The notes under the pieces: model-generated
What the model was told of the DNA's origin: nothing
The model's database searches: none
What the model saw: the letters and a program-made list of their open reading frames with translations, nothing else
Program-made: the position numbers and the translations under genes
Shown: positions 43,431-54,821 of the stretch, one piece after another
Numbering within the stretch: the first letter of the stretch is position 1
Layout of the letters: each line of letters starts with the position of its first letter
NCBI RefSeq assembly: GCF_026409565.1
Contig: NZ_CP112881.1
Location: 2,611,501-2,675,500 of the forward strand
From: Sneathiella aquimaris
GTDB taxonomy: Bacteria > Pseudomonadota > Alphaproteobacteria > Sneathiellales > Sneathiellaceae
Reading direction: 5' to 3'
Length of the DNA: 64,000 nucleotides

Positions 43431-44969
43431 ATGACGGAAACCACGACAAGAGGCAGCAGACGCGGCAGGAGCGCACGACGGGAGGCGCGGCAAAACCGGT
43501 CGGCTCATTCCATTCCCTATATCACCCGGAATATACCGGTCTCCAATTTAATGTCGGACGAGGCAATGGAAATCATCGAGGCCAATGCCGATACAATTCT
43601 GGAAGAGATCGGCATCAATTTCGTCGATGACCCGGAAAGTATTCAACTTTGGAAAGACGCAGGCGCTGACATTGACGGCGAGCGCGTTCGGTTTCCAAAA
43701 GGCCTTTGCCGCAATCTCATAAAAACAGCCCCTTCAGAATTTACTCAATTTGCCCGAAACTCTGCTCGCAACGTCCAAATTGGCGGCAAAAACATTGTCC
43801 TTGCGCCAGTCTATGGCCCACCCTTTGTGCATTGCCTGGATAAGGGCCGGCGTTATGGCACATTGGAAGATTTCCAGAATTTTGTGAAACTGGCTTATAT
43901 GGCACCTGCCATGCACCATTCGGGCGGCACCGTCTGCGAACCTGTAGACTTGCCCGTCAATAAGCGTCATTTCGATATGGTTTACAGTCATGTCAAATAT
44001 TCAGACAAACCGTTTATGGGCTCTGTAACCGCCCCGGAGCGGGCGCAAGACAGCGTCGATATGGCCTCTTTGGTCTTTGGCGAAGAATTTGTCCAGAATA
44101 ACTGCGTAATGTTAAATTTGATCAATGCAAACTCGCCTCTCACCTATGATGCGACAATGCTGGGAGCGCTTAAGGTATATGCGGCCAACAATCAGGCCGC
44201 GGTGGTCTCTCCGTTCATTCTTTCGGGCGCCATGAGCCCGGTGAGCCCCGCGGGCACACTGGCACAACTTCTGGCTGAAGCCATGGCAGGCATTGCCATG
44301 ACCCAATTGATAAAACCGGGAACGCCAGTTGTTTTTGGCACTTTCGTTAGTTCAATTTCCATGCAATCTGGTGCGCCAACGTTTGGAACCCCTGAATCAC
44401 TTCTCGTTTTGAGCGGGGCGGCCCAGCTTGCCCGCAGGCTCAATGTTCCGTTCCGGTCGGGTGGTGCGTTTACAGCATCAAAGCTTCCGGATGCACAAGC
44501 GGCCAATGAAGCAAGCCAAACGTTGCTAATGACGGTTATGTCCGGGGTCAACTTTGCCCTTCACTCAGCTGGCTGGCTGGAAGGCGGCCTTTGCTCTTCC
44601 TATGAAAAATTTGTGATGGATATGGACCAGTGCGCGATGATGGAAGTCTTGGCACGCGGTATTGCAACCGATGAAAACGGGCAAGCGATGGATGCTGTGC
44701 GTGAAGTTGGGCCCGGCGGACACTATCTTGGATGTGATCATACCCAACGCAATTTTGAGCAGGCATTTTATCGTTCAAAACTTGCCGACAACAACTCCGT
44801 AGAACAATGGGAGGCTGACGGGTCGCTGGATATGGCAATGCGGGCTAATCAGCTTTGGAAGAAAATGCTGGCAGAGTATGAAGCCCCTGCCCTGGATCCA
44901 GCTATCGATGAAGCCCTTATAGAGTTCATACAAAAACGCAAAAGCAGTTTCCCTGATTCAAACGTCTAA
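43431..44969 (+). CDS. MttB family (non-pyrrolysine) quaternary amine:corrinoid methyltransferase
   Basis: 512 residues from ATG at 43431 (GAGG upstream); the frame opens at 43386. It matches the trimethylamine methyltransferase superfamily in length and sequence ([52 protein letters not shown]). There is no in-frame TAG, so it lacks pyrrolysine, like the glycine betaine (MtgB) and proline betaine members. It would move a methyl group from a quaternary amine to the corrinoid protein encoded opposite. Residues 7-23 form an Arg-rich N-terminal extension (eight Arg). Glycine betaine is the favoured substrate given the dimethylglycine dehydrogenase-like neighbour. Confidence 0.9.
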   Translation: MTETTTRGSRRGRSARREARQNRSAHSIPYITRNIPVSNLMSDEAMEIIEANADTILEEIGINFVDDPESIQLWKDAGADIDGERVRFPKGLCRNLIKTAPSEFTQFARNSARNVQIGGKNIVLAPVYGPPFVHCLDKGRRYGTLEDFQNFVKLAYMAPAMHHSGGTVCEPVDLPVNKRHFDMVYSHVKYSDKPFMGSVTAPERAQDSVDMASLVFGEEFVQNNCVMLNLINANSPLTYDATMLGALKVYAANNQAAVVSPFILSGAMSPVSPAGTLAQLLAEAMAGIAMTQLIKPGTPVVFGTFVSSISMQSGAPTFGTPESLLVLSGAAQLARRLNVPFRSGGAFTASKLPDAQAANEASQTLLMTVMSGVNFALHSAGWLEGGLCSSYEKFVMDMDQCAMMEVLARGIATDENGQAMDAVREVGPGGHYLGCDHTQRNFEQAFYRSKLADNNSVEQWEADGSLDMAMRANQLWKKMLAEYEAPALDPAIDEALIEFIQKRKSSFPDSNV

Positions 44970-47179
44970 GCTGCATCCAAATCTTCACGTTGATTGCTGG
45001 ACGATTTCTCCGGTAGGGTAACAAATATTGTTGTTCCCCTACCGAGTTCACTTTCGATAGAAATTGACCCTTTATGCATTTCAATCAATGCTTTCGAAAT
45101 GGACAGCCCCAATCCGGTTCCTTCTGTTGTTTTATTCATTGTGTTCTCAACCTGATTGAAGGCAATAAAGACATCATCAATTTTGTCTTTGGGAATGCCA
45201 ACGCCATTATCTTCAAATGACAAAAATACCTGACCATCCTTCCTCTGAATTCGGACGCAGATTTTGCATTTTTCGTGCGAAAATTTTACGGCATTTGTAA
45301 GAATATTGATCAACACCTGTCGGAAGCATTTTGGATCTACAAAAACACTCTTTACGTCGTCAGCATTGTCAAACTCAATGTCAATATTGCGGTCTTTAAA
45401 GCGCCCTTTGAGCATGCGGATCGCTGCCGAAAATTCATTTTTGATATCCACATCTTCGGGGAAAATTTCAAAACGCCCAGCCTCTGTCTTCGCAACATCC
45501 AGAATTTCATTAATCAGACTCAAAAGATGTCGGGCACTCATATTGATATCACTGACATAATCTTCATATCGTTCAGAGCCTAAATCACCATAAATTTTCT
45601 GAAGCATCAAATCCGAAAAACCGATCACAGCATTTAAGGGGGTCCTGAGTTCATGGCTCATATTCGCCAAAAACTCTGATTTGGCCAGGTTTGCCGCTTC
45701 AGCTTTGTTTTTTGCGACCCTAAGCTCCCGTTCAACCATGGCCCTTTCCTGAGCTTCCATCAGGAGATTAACAATATTGACGATAGACTGCATGAAGCGG
45801 ATTTCACTCTCTGACCACTGGTAATCGATATCCCACTTAGCGAAATGAACAACCCCTATCAGTTTTCCTCGTATAACAATCGGCTGCGCGAGTACAGAGG
45901 CGACTTCTCCCGGTGCCATCAACAGGTTTGCCAGATTTCTGACAAGCTTGTTTTGGTTAACGTTTGAAATAACAATTTTTTCTTTCATTGAGAGAAGTTG
46001 ATAAAGCTCAGGATAGTCAGAAATGTTAAGGGCAAGATTATCAAGAAACTTATTCTGTGAGGTATCATGACGGCAAAGTGACTCCAGTCGCCCCTCTTTC
46101 TGGTCCATTTTCCAAATCCCGATGCGGTCTACTTCTAATGTTTCAGCCACATTTTCAGCCAGTTTTTTGACGGCTTCCACAATCGAATTATCCTGACCAG
46201 AATCTCCCTTTACAAGGTCCGAGATCGCCTCTTCATAGTCTTTGTTCTTTCGGGCCTGCTCGCGGTTCTCCTGCAACTTGAAGTCAAGGTAATCCAGCAA
46301 CTTGATTGACCGAAATACTATAAAGCACAGCAAGATCAGGGAGACGATGATGGCTAACGCAATACTCTTCAAAGAAAGCGCAAAGAGCTCTTCTCCCTGC
46401 AACTCCGGACGCCATGAAATCCACAGCCCCCCATGTTTTTCCGGCGTTTCCAGTTTGACCACAGCCAATTCTTTTTCGCCAACGGGCTCTTCTCTGGATA
46501 TCTTTAAATCGGAAAAAGAAAACCTTTTGCTTAATGATTTCAAAAAAGCGACATCGAGCTTTTTTACCAGAACAAGATAATGCGGTTTCTGCAGGATTTC
46601 TTTTGCATCGGCTTCTTTTAATGAAGAATAATCTGGACGTATCTGAGCGACTGCTATTCGGTGTAAAACCCCGTCATCATCAAAAAGATAAGATGCCTTT
46701 CCTTGTCCATTATCTAAGAGCGCCGCGTCCTGATTAGCCTGAATAAATTTCTCGATCAGCGGGAAAATATCCAGCAAGTCAGTTGACGTCCGTTCGCCAT
46801 CCTCGGCAGCATAGACTGTATCAAGGCGCTGATTAACAACAAAGCTACCACTTATTTTAAAGGTTTCATGAAGGTAAGGACCGATATTACCATCCGCCCA
46901 GTCCCAATCAGGGTCGACGACAGTATTGATAAGCGAGGCGTCCCAATACGCATAGTCAAGAGCCAGAGCTCGAAGAGACTCATCATCATCCTCGAAAAGC
47001 GAGACCAGTAGTTTTTCGGATGCCAAGACCGCTTTTTTATCGACAATTTTAGTTGATTGCCAGATTCCAAGAAAAACCAGCCCAAATGTCCCAATTACAA
47101 AAAGTAATACGGGAAGTATTAAGTTTGCTATCTTGCGTCTGGTGACGGACTGTTCTTGCAACAGTTGATTATCAGTCAT
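44966..47179 (-). CDS. CHASE4-GAF sensor histidine kinase
   Basis: 737 residues from ATG at 47179. A membrane segment at about 20-42 and another near 285-305 bracket a periplasmic CHASE4 domain ([10 protein letters not shown] ... [13 protein letters not shown]). Inside the cell follow a GAF domain (~330-485), the HisKA H-box [23 protein letters not shown] and a HATPase domain with DNGVGIP and [12 protein letters not shown]. The kinase core resembles the alphaproteobacterial DivJ/PleC/PdhS group. No response regulator is adjacent, so it is an orphan. It is convergent with the MttB gene, their stop codons overlapping by 4 bp. Signal unknown. Confidence 0.92.
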   Translation of the reverse strand: MTDNQLLQEQSVTRRKIANLILPVLLFVIGTFGLVFLGIWQSTKIVDKKAVLASEKLLVSLFEDDDESLRALALDYAYWDASLINTVVDPDWDWADGNIGPYLHETFKISGSFVVNQRLDTVYAAEDGERTSTDLLDIFPLIEKFIQANQDAALLDNGQGKASYLFDDDGVLHRIAVAQIRPDYSSLKEADAKEILQKPHYLVLVKKLDVAFLKSLSKRFSFSDLKISREEPVGEKELAVVKLETPEKHGGLWISWRPELQGEELFALSLKSIALAIIVSLILLCFIVFRSIKLLDYLDFKLQENREQARKNKDYEEAISDLVKGDSGQDNSIVEAVKKLAENVAETLEVDRIGIWKMDQKEGRLESLCRHDTSQNKFLDNLALNISDYPELYQLLSMKEKIVISNVNQNKLVRNLANLLMAPGEVASVLAQPIVIRGKLIGVVHFAKWDIDYQWSESEIRFMQSIVNIVNLLMEAQERAMVERELRVAKNKAEAANLAKSEFLANMSHELRTPLNAVIGFSDLMLQKIYGDLGSERYEDYVSDINMSARHLLSLINEILDVAKTEAGRFEIFPEDVDIKNEFSAAIRMLKGRFKDRNIDIEFDNADDVKSVFVDPKCFRQVLINILTNAVKFSHEKCKICVRIQRKDGQVFLSFEDNGVGIPKDKIDDVFIAFNQVENTMNKTTEGTGLGLSISKALIEMHKGSISIESELGRGTTIFVTLPEKSSSNQREDLDAA

Positions 47180-47332
47180 TAAACAATAGCCCTTACAGTG
47201 ACTATACAATCACGACTTAAACGTACGAACTGTATTTTATTATAAATACAAACACCTAAATAGAATAGTCTCAATATTAAGATTTGTTAATAAAAAGACT
47301 TTTTATCGATGTTACAACTGACTTGGATTTCC

Positions 47333-48082
47333 TCAATTTCGATCTGGAATAAACGTCCCGGCAAATTCAAAACGACTGGACGGATGGTACAGGTTTACAA
47401 CTGTGATCACCCCCATCGAACAATAAGTCCTTCGTTGTAAGACGAGAACCGGTTCATGTTCCGATAATTCCAATCTGCTGCGCTGGTTCTTGGTCGCGAT
47501 GGCTGCACTGATTTTATGTTCTGCATGGGTGTAGGCAATATTGGACAGAAGGTATCCACCAGTTGTCTCTCGCGAAAAATCCTGATTGAGAAAATCCGGA
47601 ACCAACGTTTTATTCACATATCTGTCCTCCAACTGAACAGGTGTCCCGTTTTCCAAATGCAAACATACAGAATGATAGCTTTCTGAAGAAACCGGGCACC
47701 CCATCAATGTTGCCATTTCCTCTTGCAACGAAACTTCTTCCAGGACCAGAACCTTACAGGAATGTTCGTTTCCTCGGTTGACGATATCCTCTGCAATATT
47801 TCGAATTTCCAGTAATCCGGTCTCTAAACGGGCCGGCGAAACAAACGTCCCGGACCCTTGACGTCTAACCAGAATATTTTCCTGCGTCAGTTCCCTCAAC
47901 GCCCTGTTGACAGTCATGCGGGAGGCATTCAACTCTTTGACCAGGCGATGCTCTGTCGGAATTTTATCGCCCGGTTTCCATTGCCCACTATCAATGCGAC
48001 TGACAATCAGCCGTTTGATCTGTTTATACAATGGTTCCGATGGATCAGCGTCCGGACTAAAATTAAGTGCATTTGATGTCAT
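47333..48082 (-). CDS. hutC: Histidine utilisation repressor HutC (GntR family)
   Basis: 249 residues. An N-terminal GntR winged helix (~18-85: IPTEHRLVKELNASRMTVNRALRELT) is followed by a UTRA effector domain (LENGTPVQLEDRYVN, PVLVLQRRTYCSMGVITVVNL). This sequence is typical of HutC, which represses hut genes and is released by urocanate. It lies 11 bp downstream of hutF on the same strand, so it should be autoregulated from the divergent hutF/hutI promoter region. Confidence 0.95.
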   Translation of the reverse strand: MTSNALNFSPDADPSEPLYKQIKRLIVSRIDSGQWKPGDKIPTEHRLVKELNASRMTVNRALRELTQENILVRRQGSGTFVSPARLETGLLEIRNIAEDIVNRGNEHSCKVLVLEEVSLQEEMATLMGCPVSSESYHSVCLHLENGTPVQLEDRYVNKTLVPDFLNQDFSRETTGGYLLSNIAYTHAEHKISAAIATKNQRSRLELSEHEPVLVLQRRTYCSMGVITVVNLYHPSSRFEFAGTFIPDRN

Positions 48083-48093
48083 CTGGCTTACTC

Positions 48094-49464
48094 TTAGAGT
48101 TTTTCAGAAAGGTCAGTCATAACCCTTTGAAAGCGTTCTTTGATACTGTCTTCCTGTATATGATGTCCGGCGTTTACAACTTGCTTCCCACGCACAAACA
48201 CCTCTTTCACAACCTCATTATTGCCAGCGAATATCCAGCCATCCAAGATCTGTGAGGGCTTTTTGCCCAGTAAAGAAGGGTGATCGTCTTTCAGAATGAC
48301 AAAATCAGCGGCCGCGCCAATTTGCAAGCCTGCCTTTTGCCCCGGATTCAGGACTTTACGCCCCCCAGTACAGGCAGCATCGTAGAGATAATCCCCATTA
48401 GACCGGCCAGGTTCCGCAATCAGCGTTCTTTTTTGATGCAAAAGACGCTGGCCATATTCCAGTGTCCTTAACTCTTCCGCACTTGAAATATTGATATTAC
48501 TGTCTGAACCAACGCCCCAGCTTCCCTTTTCGTTCATAAACTGATTTACCGGGAACAACCCATCCCCCAGATTTGCCTCCGTTATTGGACACAGGCCAAC
48601 AACGGCACCTGCAGTTGCAATGGTCTTTATTTCCGAGTCCGTCACATGGGTTGCATGTACCAGACACCATCGTTCATCCAGTTCGACTTGATTTGCCAGC
48701 CATTCTACAGGCCGCTGTGCTGACCAAGCGATACAATCATCGACTTCTTTCATCTGTTCAGCGATATGAATATGTATGGGCATATCCGCGGAGACAACAT
48801 CTAGAACTGTTTTTATCTGTTCTTCTGATGTTGCCCTCAGTGAGTGGGGGGCAACACCAATACACACGCCCGCCTTTTCTTTGGACGCAGTGTTCAGCGC
48901 CTCAACCATTGCAAGATATTGATCAACATCATTGATAAATCTGCCCTGACCCGAATTAGGCGGCTGTGCCCCAAAACCGCTGTAGCTATACAAAACAGGT
49001 AGTAGCGTAAGCCCAATGCCTGTTTTTTCTGCTGCCGCCAAAACCCGATGGCTCATTTCCAGCCGATCCGAATAAGGGGCACCGCCGACCTGATGATGCA
49101 AATAGTGGAATTCGCCAACAGAAGTGAAGCCTGCTTTCAACATTTCCATGTAAAGCTGGTCGGCAATCGCTTGGAATTCATCTGGTCCTAGATGATGAAG
49201 AAAATCGTACATCACCCGCCGCCAACTCCAGAACGTATCATCTGATGGACCCGCAAGCTCGCCCAACCCGGCCATAGCCCGCTGAAATGCATGGGAATGC
49301 AGGTTCGGCATACCCGGCACCATATAGCCACGATGCTTGACCGCATCACCAGCAGGACTATTTGAAACTATATCATTTATTGTCCCGTCAGCCGAAATCG
49401 ACAGCAAAACATTCTGCGCCCATTTCCCCTGAACGAAGGCAAAGTCAAAAAAATGCTTGATCAT
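48094..49464 (-). CDS. hutF: Formimidoylglutamate deiminase
   Basis: 456 residues from ATG at 49464 (MIKHFFDFAFVQGKW); the open frame continues to 49578 but would overlap hutI and the operator. Amidohydrolase metal ligands appear in MPNLHSHAFQRAMAG and HIHIAEQMKEVDDC. HutF removes ammonia from N-formimidoyl-L-glutamate to give N-formyl-L-glutamate, which HutG then cleaves. The presence of both hutF and hutG shows the five-step pathway. Confidence 0.93.
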   Translation of the reverse strand: MIKHFFDFAFVQGKWAQNVLLSISADGTINDIVSNSPAGDAVKHRGYMVPGMPNLHSHAFQRAMAGLGELAGPSDDTFWSWRRVMYDFLHHLGPDEFQAIADQLYMEMLKAGFTSVGEFHYLHHQVGGAPYSDRLEMSHRVLAAAEKTGIGLTLLPVLYSYSGFGAQPPNSGQGRFINDVDQYLAMVEALNTASKEKAGVCIGVAPHSLRATSEEQIKTVLDVVSADMPIHIHIAEQMKEVDDCIAWSAQRPVEWLANQVELDERWCLVHATHVTDSEIKTIATAGAVVGLCPITEANLGDGLFPVNQFMNEKGSWGVGSDSNINISSAEELRTLEYGQRLLHQKRTLIAEPGRSNGDYLYDAACTGGRKVLNPGQKAGLQIGAAADFVILKDDHPSLLGKKPSQILDGWIFAGNNEVVKEVFVRGKQVVNAGHHIQEDSIKERFQRVMTDLSEKL

Positions 49465-49487
49465 CTCGTCATTCCTATCATAATAAT

Positions 49488-49499
49488 TTGTATATACAA
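49488..49499. promoter_or_regulatory. HutC-type operator between hutF and hutI
   Basis: TTGTATATACAA is a perfect 12-bp palindrome matching the TTGTAT-N-ATACAA form of HutC/GntR operators. It sits in the 61-bp gap between the divergent hutF and hutI starts, so one site could control both arms. Confidence 0.75.
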
Positions 49500-49525
49500 T
49501 TTTTAACGTTGCGAGGAAAGGGAAA

Positions 49526-50755
49526 ATGCAAACACCCAAATGGACAACTCTGTTCACCAATGCCCGTCTTGCTACCATGACAACAAATGGTAATCCCTAC
49601 GGCAGTATCGACGCCGATTGCCTTGCAATTTCTGACAATCGAATTGACTGGATTGGACTCAAATCCACCGTTCCCTTCAAGGATCTATCCGATGATTGTG
49701 AAGTGATTGATCTGGAAGGCCGCTGGATAACGCCGGGATTGGTGGATTGTCACACTCACCTGGTCTATGGCGGCAACCGGGCAGAAGAATTTGAAATGGC
49801 CCTGCAAGGTTTATCCTACGAAGAGATCGCTGCGCGAGGCGGCGGTATTGTCTCGACTGTCAACGCAACCCGCTCTGCAACAGAAGCTGAACTGCTGGCG
49901 GTCAGCCAACCAAGACTGGACGAGTCCCTCAAAGGTGGCGTGACAACCATCGAGATTAAATCAGGGTATGGTCTGGATACCGCCGATGAAATCAAGATGC
50001 TTGAAGTTGCAAAAAAACTGGAAGAAACAAATCCGGTTCGCGTCCGCAAAACCTTTCTGGGGGCCCATGCCTTACCAATAGAATTCAAAGACAACAGTGA
50101 CGGCTACATGCAGAAGGTGTGTCAAGAAATGCTCCCGACCGCGCATAGCTTGGGACTGGTCGATGCAGTAGATGCATTTTGCGAAAAAATTGCCTTTTCC
50201 ACAGAACAGGTCAGGCAACTATTCAAAAAAGCAGAAGCCCTCGGTCTTCCGATCAAGCTTCATGCTGAGCAGCTAAGCAATTTAAATGGGGCAGAACTGG
50301 CGGCTAACTTCCATGCCCTGTCAGCCGATCACCTTGAATATCTGGATGAAGCCGGGGTAAAGGCAATGGCCAAAAATGGGACCGTCGCTGTTCTGTTACC
50401 CGGTGCGTTCTATTTTCTTCGGGAAACAAAATTACCGCCCCTTGATTTGTTACGTAAGTATAATGTCCCGATTGCCATCGCAACCGATAGCAATCCAGGA
50501 TCCTCACCGGTCACAAGCCCTCAGCTTGTAATGAACATGGCAGCCATTCTATTTCGGATGACGCCAGAGGAAGCGTTGGCAGGCTTTACGCGGAACGGAG
50601 CCCAGGCCCTTGGCTTGCAAAACCAGATCGGTACGCTCGAAGCAGGAAAATATGCAGACCTTGCGATCTGGTCGATTGTGCATCCTGCAGAACTGACTTA
50701 TCGCATTGGAAGCACTCCCCTTTATCGCAGATATTTTTCAGGCCGTTTAGCTTAA
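49526..50755 (+). CDS. hutI: Imidazolonepropionase
   Basis: 409 residues, full length. Metal and substrate residues are in [18 protein letters not shown] and [21 protein letters not shown] holds the conserved Asp and Asn. It hydrolyses 4-imidazolone-5-propionate to N-formimidoylglutamate, the third step of histidine breakdown. A good AGGAAAGGG ribosome site precedes the ATG. First gene of the hutIHGU operon. Confidence 0.97.
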   Translation: MQTPKWTTLFTNARLATMTTNGNPYGSIDADCLAISDNRIDWIGLKSTVPFKDLSDDCEVIDLEGRWITPGLVDCHTHLVYGGNRAEEFEMALQGLSYEEIAARGGGIVSTVNATRSATEAELLAVSQPRLDESLKGGVTTIEIKSGYGLDTADEIKMLEVAKKLEETNPVRVRKTFLGAHALPIEFKDNSDGYMQKVCQEMLPTAHSLGLVDAVDAFCEKIAFSTEQVRQLFKKAEALGLPIKLHAEQLSNLNGAELAANFHALSADHLEYLDEAGVKAMAKNGTVAVLLPGAFYFLRETKLPPLDLLRKYNVPIAIATDSNPGSSPVTSPQLVMNMAAILFRMTPEEALAGFTRNGAQALGLQNQIGTLEAGKYADLAIWSIVHPAELTYRIGSTPLYRRYFSGRLA

Positions 50756-50786
50756 TGCTGACACTATTATTTTTGGAAATTTATAA

Positions 50787-52325
50787 ATGACTATAAAGAT
50801 TTTGACCGTTTCACCCGGCACTCTGACGCTTTCAGATCTCAGAACCCTTTACAACGAAACCTGCGCATTTTCTTTGGCGGATGGCTGGCAGGGCGATGTA
50901 CTGAAAAGTGCGGCAACCGTCCAGAAAATCATTGATGAAGACCGGACGGTTTACGGCATCAATACTGGGTTCGGGCGATTGGCACAGGAGGTTATCCCTA
51001 GCGACCAACTGGAAAAATTGCAGACAAATCTGGTCATGTCTCATTCCACTGGTACTGGTCCATTGCTGGAAAACAACATTGTCAGACTGATTATTGCAAC
51101 CAAGGCATGCAGCTTGGCGCGTGGCTTTTCAGGCGTCCGGCCGATCGTCATTGAAAGTCTTCTTGCCCTTCTGGAACACGAGATTTATCCGGCTATTCCA
51201 GCAAAAGGATCCGTTGGTGCATCCGGCGACTTAACCCCCCTTGCCCACATGACAGCGGCCTTGATGGGCGTGGGAATGGTTCGGCTGAACGGCGAGATCC
51301 TACCGGCGGCTGAGGCGTTAAAAAGTGAGGGCCTTGAACCATTAACGCTGGGACCTAAAGAAGGGCTGGCGTTACTCAATGGCACGCAAGTCTCTACCGC
51401 GCTCGCGCTGGCCGGTTTGTTTGAGGCCGAGAAACTCCTTGCCGCCGCCACGCTGGCGGGCAGTCTTTCATTGGATGCCGCCAAAGGAACAGATGCCCCG
51501 TTTGATGCGCGAATTCATGAAGTGCGCGGCCAACTCGGACAAATTGACATGGCCGCTGCCTACCGAAGCATAATCGAGGGAAGTGAGATCCGTAAATCGC
51601 ACGAAGATTGCGAAAAGGTTCAGGATCCATACTGCTTGCGATGCCAGCCACAAGTCATGGGCGCCTGTCTGGATCAATTGCGCAATAACGGAGATATTCT
51701 GTTACGAGAGGCAAATTCCGTTTCAGATAACCCTTTGGTTTTCACAGATACCGATGACGTTATTTCCGGCGGAAACTTCCATGCAGAACCTGTGGCGTTG
51801 GCAGCTGATAACCTTGCCCTGGTCATTGCGGAAATCGGATCCATGTCTGAACGCCGCGTCGCGATGCTCATCGATACTTCGATCAGTGGCCTGCCCGCCT
51901 TTCTTGTTAAAAACCCGGGCGTCAATTCGGGGTTCATGATTGCCCATGTAACCGCAGCGGCATTAGCCAGTGAGAACAAACAGCAGTCGCATCCGGCCTC
52001 GGTGGATTCTATCCCAACATCGGCCAATCAGGAAGACCATGTCAGCATGGCAACCCATGGGGCGCGGAGACTACTGAGAATGGCGGATAACACAGCGGCC
52101 ATTGTCGCTATCGAACTACTGGCCGCAGCACAGGGAATCGAGTTCCGTCATCCGTTAAAATCATCGTCGATACTGGAGACATTGTTCAACGTCATTCGTG
52201 AGAAAGTGCCAGCTTATGATGAAGACCGCTTTTTCGCACCTGACATAGACGCCATCAAGTCGCTGGTGAAAAGCGATGATCTGAGAAACCGGTTTAACGA
52301 CCATATTCCGTCAATAGGTGTCTAA
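50787..52325 (+). CDS. hutH: Histidine ammonia-lyase
   Basis: 512 residues. The Ala145-Ser146-Gly147 triad ([15 protein letters not shown]) forms the MIO cofactor. [11 protein letters not shown] and [12 protein letters not shown] are further family signatures. It converts L-histidine to trans-urocanate and ammonia, the committed step. It lies 31 bp after hutI and 5 bp before hutG. Confidence 0.98.
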   Translation: MTIKILTVSPGTLTLSDLRTLYNETCAFSLADGWQGDVLKSAATVQKIIDEDRTVYGINTGFGRLAQEVIPSDQLEKLQTNLVMSHSTGTGPLLENNIVRLIIATKACSLARGFSGVRPIVIESLLALLEHEIYPAIPAKGSVGASGDLTPLAHMTAALMGVGMVRLNGEILPAAEALKSEGLEPLTLGPKEGLALLNGTQVSTALALAGLFEAEKLLAAATLAGSLSLDAAKGTDAPFDARIHEVRGQLGQIDMAAAYRSIIEGSEIRKSHEDCEKVQDPYCLRCQPQVMGACLDQLRNNGDILLREANSVSDNPLVFTDTDDVISGGNFHAEPVALAADNLALVIAEIGSMSERRVAMLIDTSISGLPAFLVKNPGVNSGFMIAHVTAAALASENKQQSHPASVDSIPTSANQEDHVSMATHGARRLLRMADNTAAIVAIELLAAAQGIEFRHPLKSSSILETLFNVIREKVPAYDEDRFFAPDIDAIKSLVKSDDLRNRFNDHIPSIGV

Positions 52326-52330
52326 AAAAC

Positions 52331-53140
52331 ATGTCTGAAATTTTTACCCTAACAGTCGGCACGTCCCCTCTTATTTTAAGTCAGCCTCATCCAGGGACGA
52401 AATTGATGGATGGCCTGCAAGACCGGTTGACGGATGACGCCAGGAAGTTGCCCGACACGGACTGGCATATTCCGCAGTTGTATCAGGAAATCGCGTCGGA
52501 TTTATCAGCAACGGTTCTCAGCGCCAGCTACTCGCGCTATGTGGTTGATCTCAATCGAGATCCAGAAGGTGCTTCTTTATATCCCGGACAAAGCGTAACA
52601 GGTCTTTGCCCGGTTGATTTGTTCGATGGATCACCACTTTATCTGGACCGGAAAGAGCCAGATGAACAGGAAGTTGAGCGCCGTCGCGACCAGTTTTGGC
52701 GTCCCTACCATGATGCGCTTCAGGAACAGATTAACAGGGTTCATCAGAAGTTTGGTTTTGCCCTTCTATATGATTGCCATTCCATTCGATCTGAAGTGCC
52801 CCGTTTCTTTGAAGGGACGTTACCGGACCTGAATCTAGGAACAGCCGATAATACCAGCGCATCAGCATCGCTCGTATCTCACTTGAAAGAAACCTTGGAA
52901 AACGGGTCTTTCAGCTATGTGCTTGATGGTCGCTTTAAAGGCGGCTACATCACCCGGCATTATGGAAATCCTGACCAGAATATTCACGCGGTTCAAATGG
53001 AAACCGCGCAATGCGCCTACATGGATGAGAGCTTTCCGTTCCAATTCGATCCACAGAAAGCTGCTCTTCTGAAACCACAACTAAAAACCCTACTGGAAGC
53101 CCTGCTGAACTGGGCCCAGAAAACATATAACCAAGCCTGA
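52331..53140 (+). CDS. hutG: N-formylglutamate deformylase
   Basis: 269 residues of the N-formylglutamate amidohydrolase family: [16 protein letters not shown] at the start, [18 protein letters not shown] and [16 protein letters not shown] with zinc-binding residues. It cleaves N-formylglutamate to glutamate and formate. The formate can be taken up by formate-THF ligase (fhs) in the same window. Confidence 0.94.
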   Translation: MSEIFTLTVGTSPLILSQPHPGTKLMDGLQDRLTDDARKLPDTDWHIPQLYQEIASDLSATVLSASYSRYVVDLNRDPEGASLYPGQSVTGLCPVDLFDGSPLYLDRKEPDEQEVERRRDQFWRPYHDALQEQINRVHQKFGFALLYDCHSIRSEVPRFFEGTLPDLNLGTADNTSASASLVSHLKETLENGSFSYVLDGRFKGGYITRHYGNPDQNIHAVQMETAQCAYMDESFPFQFDPQKAALLKPQLKTLLEALLNWAQKTYNQA

Positions 53141-53151
53141 GGAAATTGAAC

Positions 53152-54819
53152 ATGACCAATCGAATTGATAATTCCCGCATTATCAAATCCCCTACGGGAA
53201 CAGATTTGAATTGTAAAAGCTGGATGACAGAAGCCCCCCTTCGCATGCTCATGAACAATCTGGATCCGGAAGTTGCAGAACATCCGCATGAACTTGTTGT
53301 TTATGGCGGTATCGGCCGGGCCGCGCGTAATTGGGAAGCGTTTGATCAGATTACAAAAAGCCTCAAAGAACTGGAGGAAGACGAGACCCTTCTTGTGCAG
53401 TCAGGCAAGCCGGTTGGTGTTTTTAAAACCCATAGCAACGCACCGCGTGTCCTCATTGCCAATTCAAACATTGTTCCCCATTGGGCCACCTGGGAACATT
53501 TTAACGAGTTGGATAAAAAAGGCCTGATGATGTACGGCCAGATGACAGCAGGTTCGTGGATATATATTGGTAGTCAGGGCATCGTTCAGGGCACTTATGA
53601 AACCTTCGTAGAAGCGGGACGCCAACATTACGATGGTGATCTTTCAGGAAAGTGGATCCTGACCGCCGGTCTTGGTGGTATGGGCGGGGCTCAGCCTCTT
53701 GCTGCAACGATGGCCGGTGCGTCAATGCTGGCTGTTGAATGCCAGCCTAGCCGGATTGATTTCCGTATTCGTTCCGGATATCTCGACCGAAAAGCAGACA
53801 CCCTTGAAGAGGCCATGCAAATCATTCACGAAGCCGCAGCTGAAGGAAAGGCCGTTTCCGTTGGCTTGCTCGGCAATGCTGCAGATGTTTTCCCGCAGAT
53901 TTTTGAAAGCGGAGATCATCCGCATATTGTCACAGACCAAACCTCGGCGCATGATCCGATAAACGGCTACCTGCCGCGAAACTGGACCTTGGCCCAATGG
54001 GAAGAAAAGCGCGAACGTGCCCCTAAAGAAGTAGAACAGGCCGCGAGACAATCGATGGCCACACATGTAAAAGCAATGCTCGATTTTCACAAAGCAGGTG
54101 TTCCTACGGTCGACTACGGAAACAATATCCGGCAAATGGCCTTGGAAGAAGGTGTTGATAACGCTTTTGATTTCCCGGGGTTCGTGCCAGCCTATATCCG
54201 ACCGTTATTCTGCCGCGGCATTGGTCCTTTCCGCTGGGCTGCATTGTCCGGCGATCCTGAAGATATTTACAAAACCGACGCCAAGGTGAAGGAGCTTATC
54301 CCGGATGACCCACATCTGCATAACTGGCTGGACATGGCAAAAGAGCGGATCCAGTTCCAGGGTCTACCGTCCCGTATTTGCTGGGTCGGGTTGGGTCAAC
54401 GCCACCGCCTTGGACTGGCCTTTAACGAAATGGTGAGAACAGGCGAGTTGAAGGCCCCTATTGTTATTGGACGGGACCATCTTGATTCAGGATCGGTTGC
54501 CAGCCCGAACCGTGAAACAGAAGCCATGAAAGATGGCTCGGATACAGTATCTGACTGGCCATTGCTAAACGCGTTACTGAATACGGCAAGTGGCGCCACC
54601 TGGGTCAGCCTGCATCATGGCGGCGGCGTGGGAATGGGTTTCTCCCAGCATTCCGGCATGGTTATCGCCTGTGATGGCAGTGCCGACGCAGACGAGCGCA
54701 TTGGGCGCGTCTTGTTCAATGACCCGGCAACAGGCGTGATGCGCCATGCAGACGCGGGATATGATATTGCGATTGAATGCGCAAAAGAAAATGGCCTCAA
54801 CCTGCCGTCGCTAAAGTAA
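53152..54819 (+). CDS. hutU: Urocanate hydratase
   Basis: 555 residues from ATG at 53152, with GAGGAAA upstream; a TTG six bases earlier is in frame but less likely. Signatures: [38 protein letters not shown], the NAD+-binding [18 protein letters not shown] and [17 protein letters not shown]. It hydrates urocanate to imidazolonepropionate using tightly bound NAD+. Last gene of the hut operon; the convergent cupin gene ends 2 bp away. Confidence 0.98.
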   Translation: MTNRIDNSRIIKSPTGTDLNCKSWMTEAPLRMLMNNLDPEVAEHPHELVVYGGIGRAARNWEAFDQITKSLKELEEDETLLVQSGKPVGVFKTHSNAPRVLIANSNIVPHWATWEHFNELDKKGLMMYGQMTAGSWIYIGSQGIVQGTYETFVEAGRQHYDGDLSGKWILTAGLGGMGGAQPLAATMAGASMLAVECQPSRIDFRIRSGYLDRKADTLEEAMQIIHEAAAEGKAVSVGLLGNAADVFPQIFESGDHPHIVTDQTSAHDPINGYLPRNWTLAQWEEKRERAPKEVEQAARQSMATHVKAMLDFHKAGVPTVDYGNNIRQMALEEGVDNAFDFPGFVPAYIRPLFCRGIGPFRWAALSGDPEDIYKTDAKVKELIPDDPHLHNWLDMAKERIQFQGLPSRICWVGLGQRHRLGLAFNEMVRTGELKAPIVIGRDHLDSGSVASPNRETEAMKDGSDTVSDWPLLNALLNTASGATWVSLHHGGGVGMGFSQHSGMVIACDGSADADERIGRVLFNDPATGVMRHADAGYDIAIECAKENGLNLPSLK

Positions 54820-54821
54820 GT

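Noticed and set aside
43431-44969. Possible pyrrolysine-containing MttB
   Set aside because: The frame is continuous without an in-frame TAG and the protein is full length, so it is a non-pyrrolysine member.
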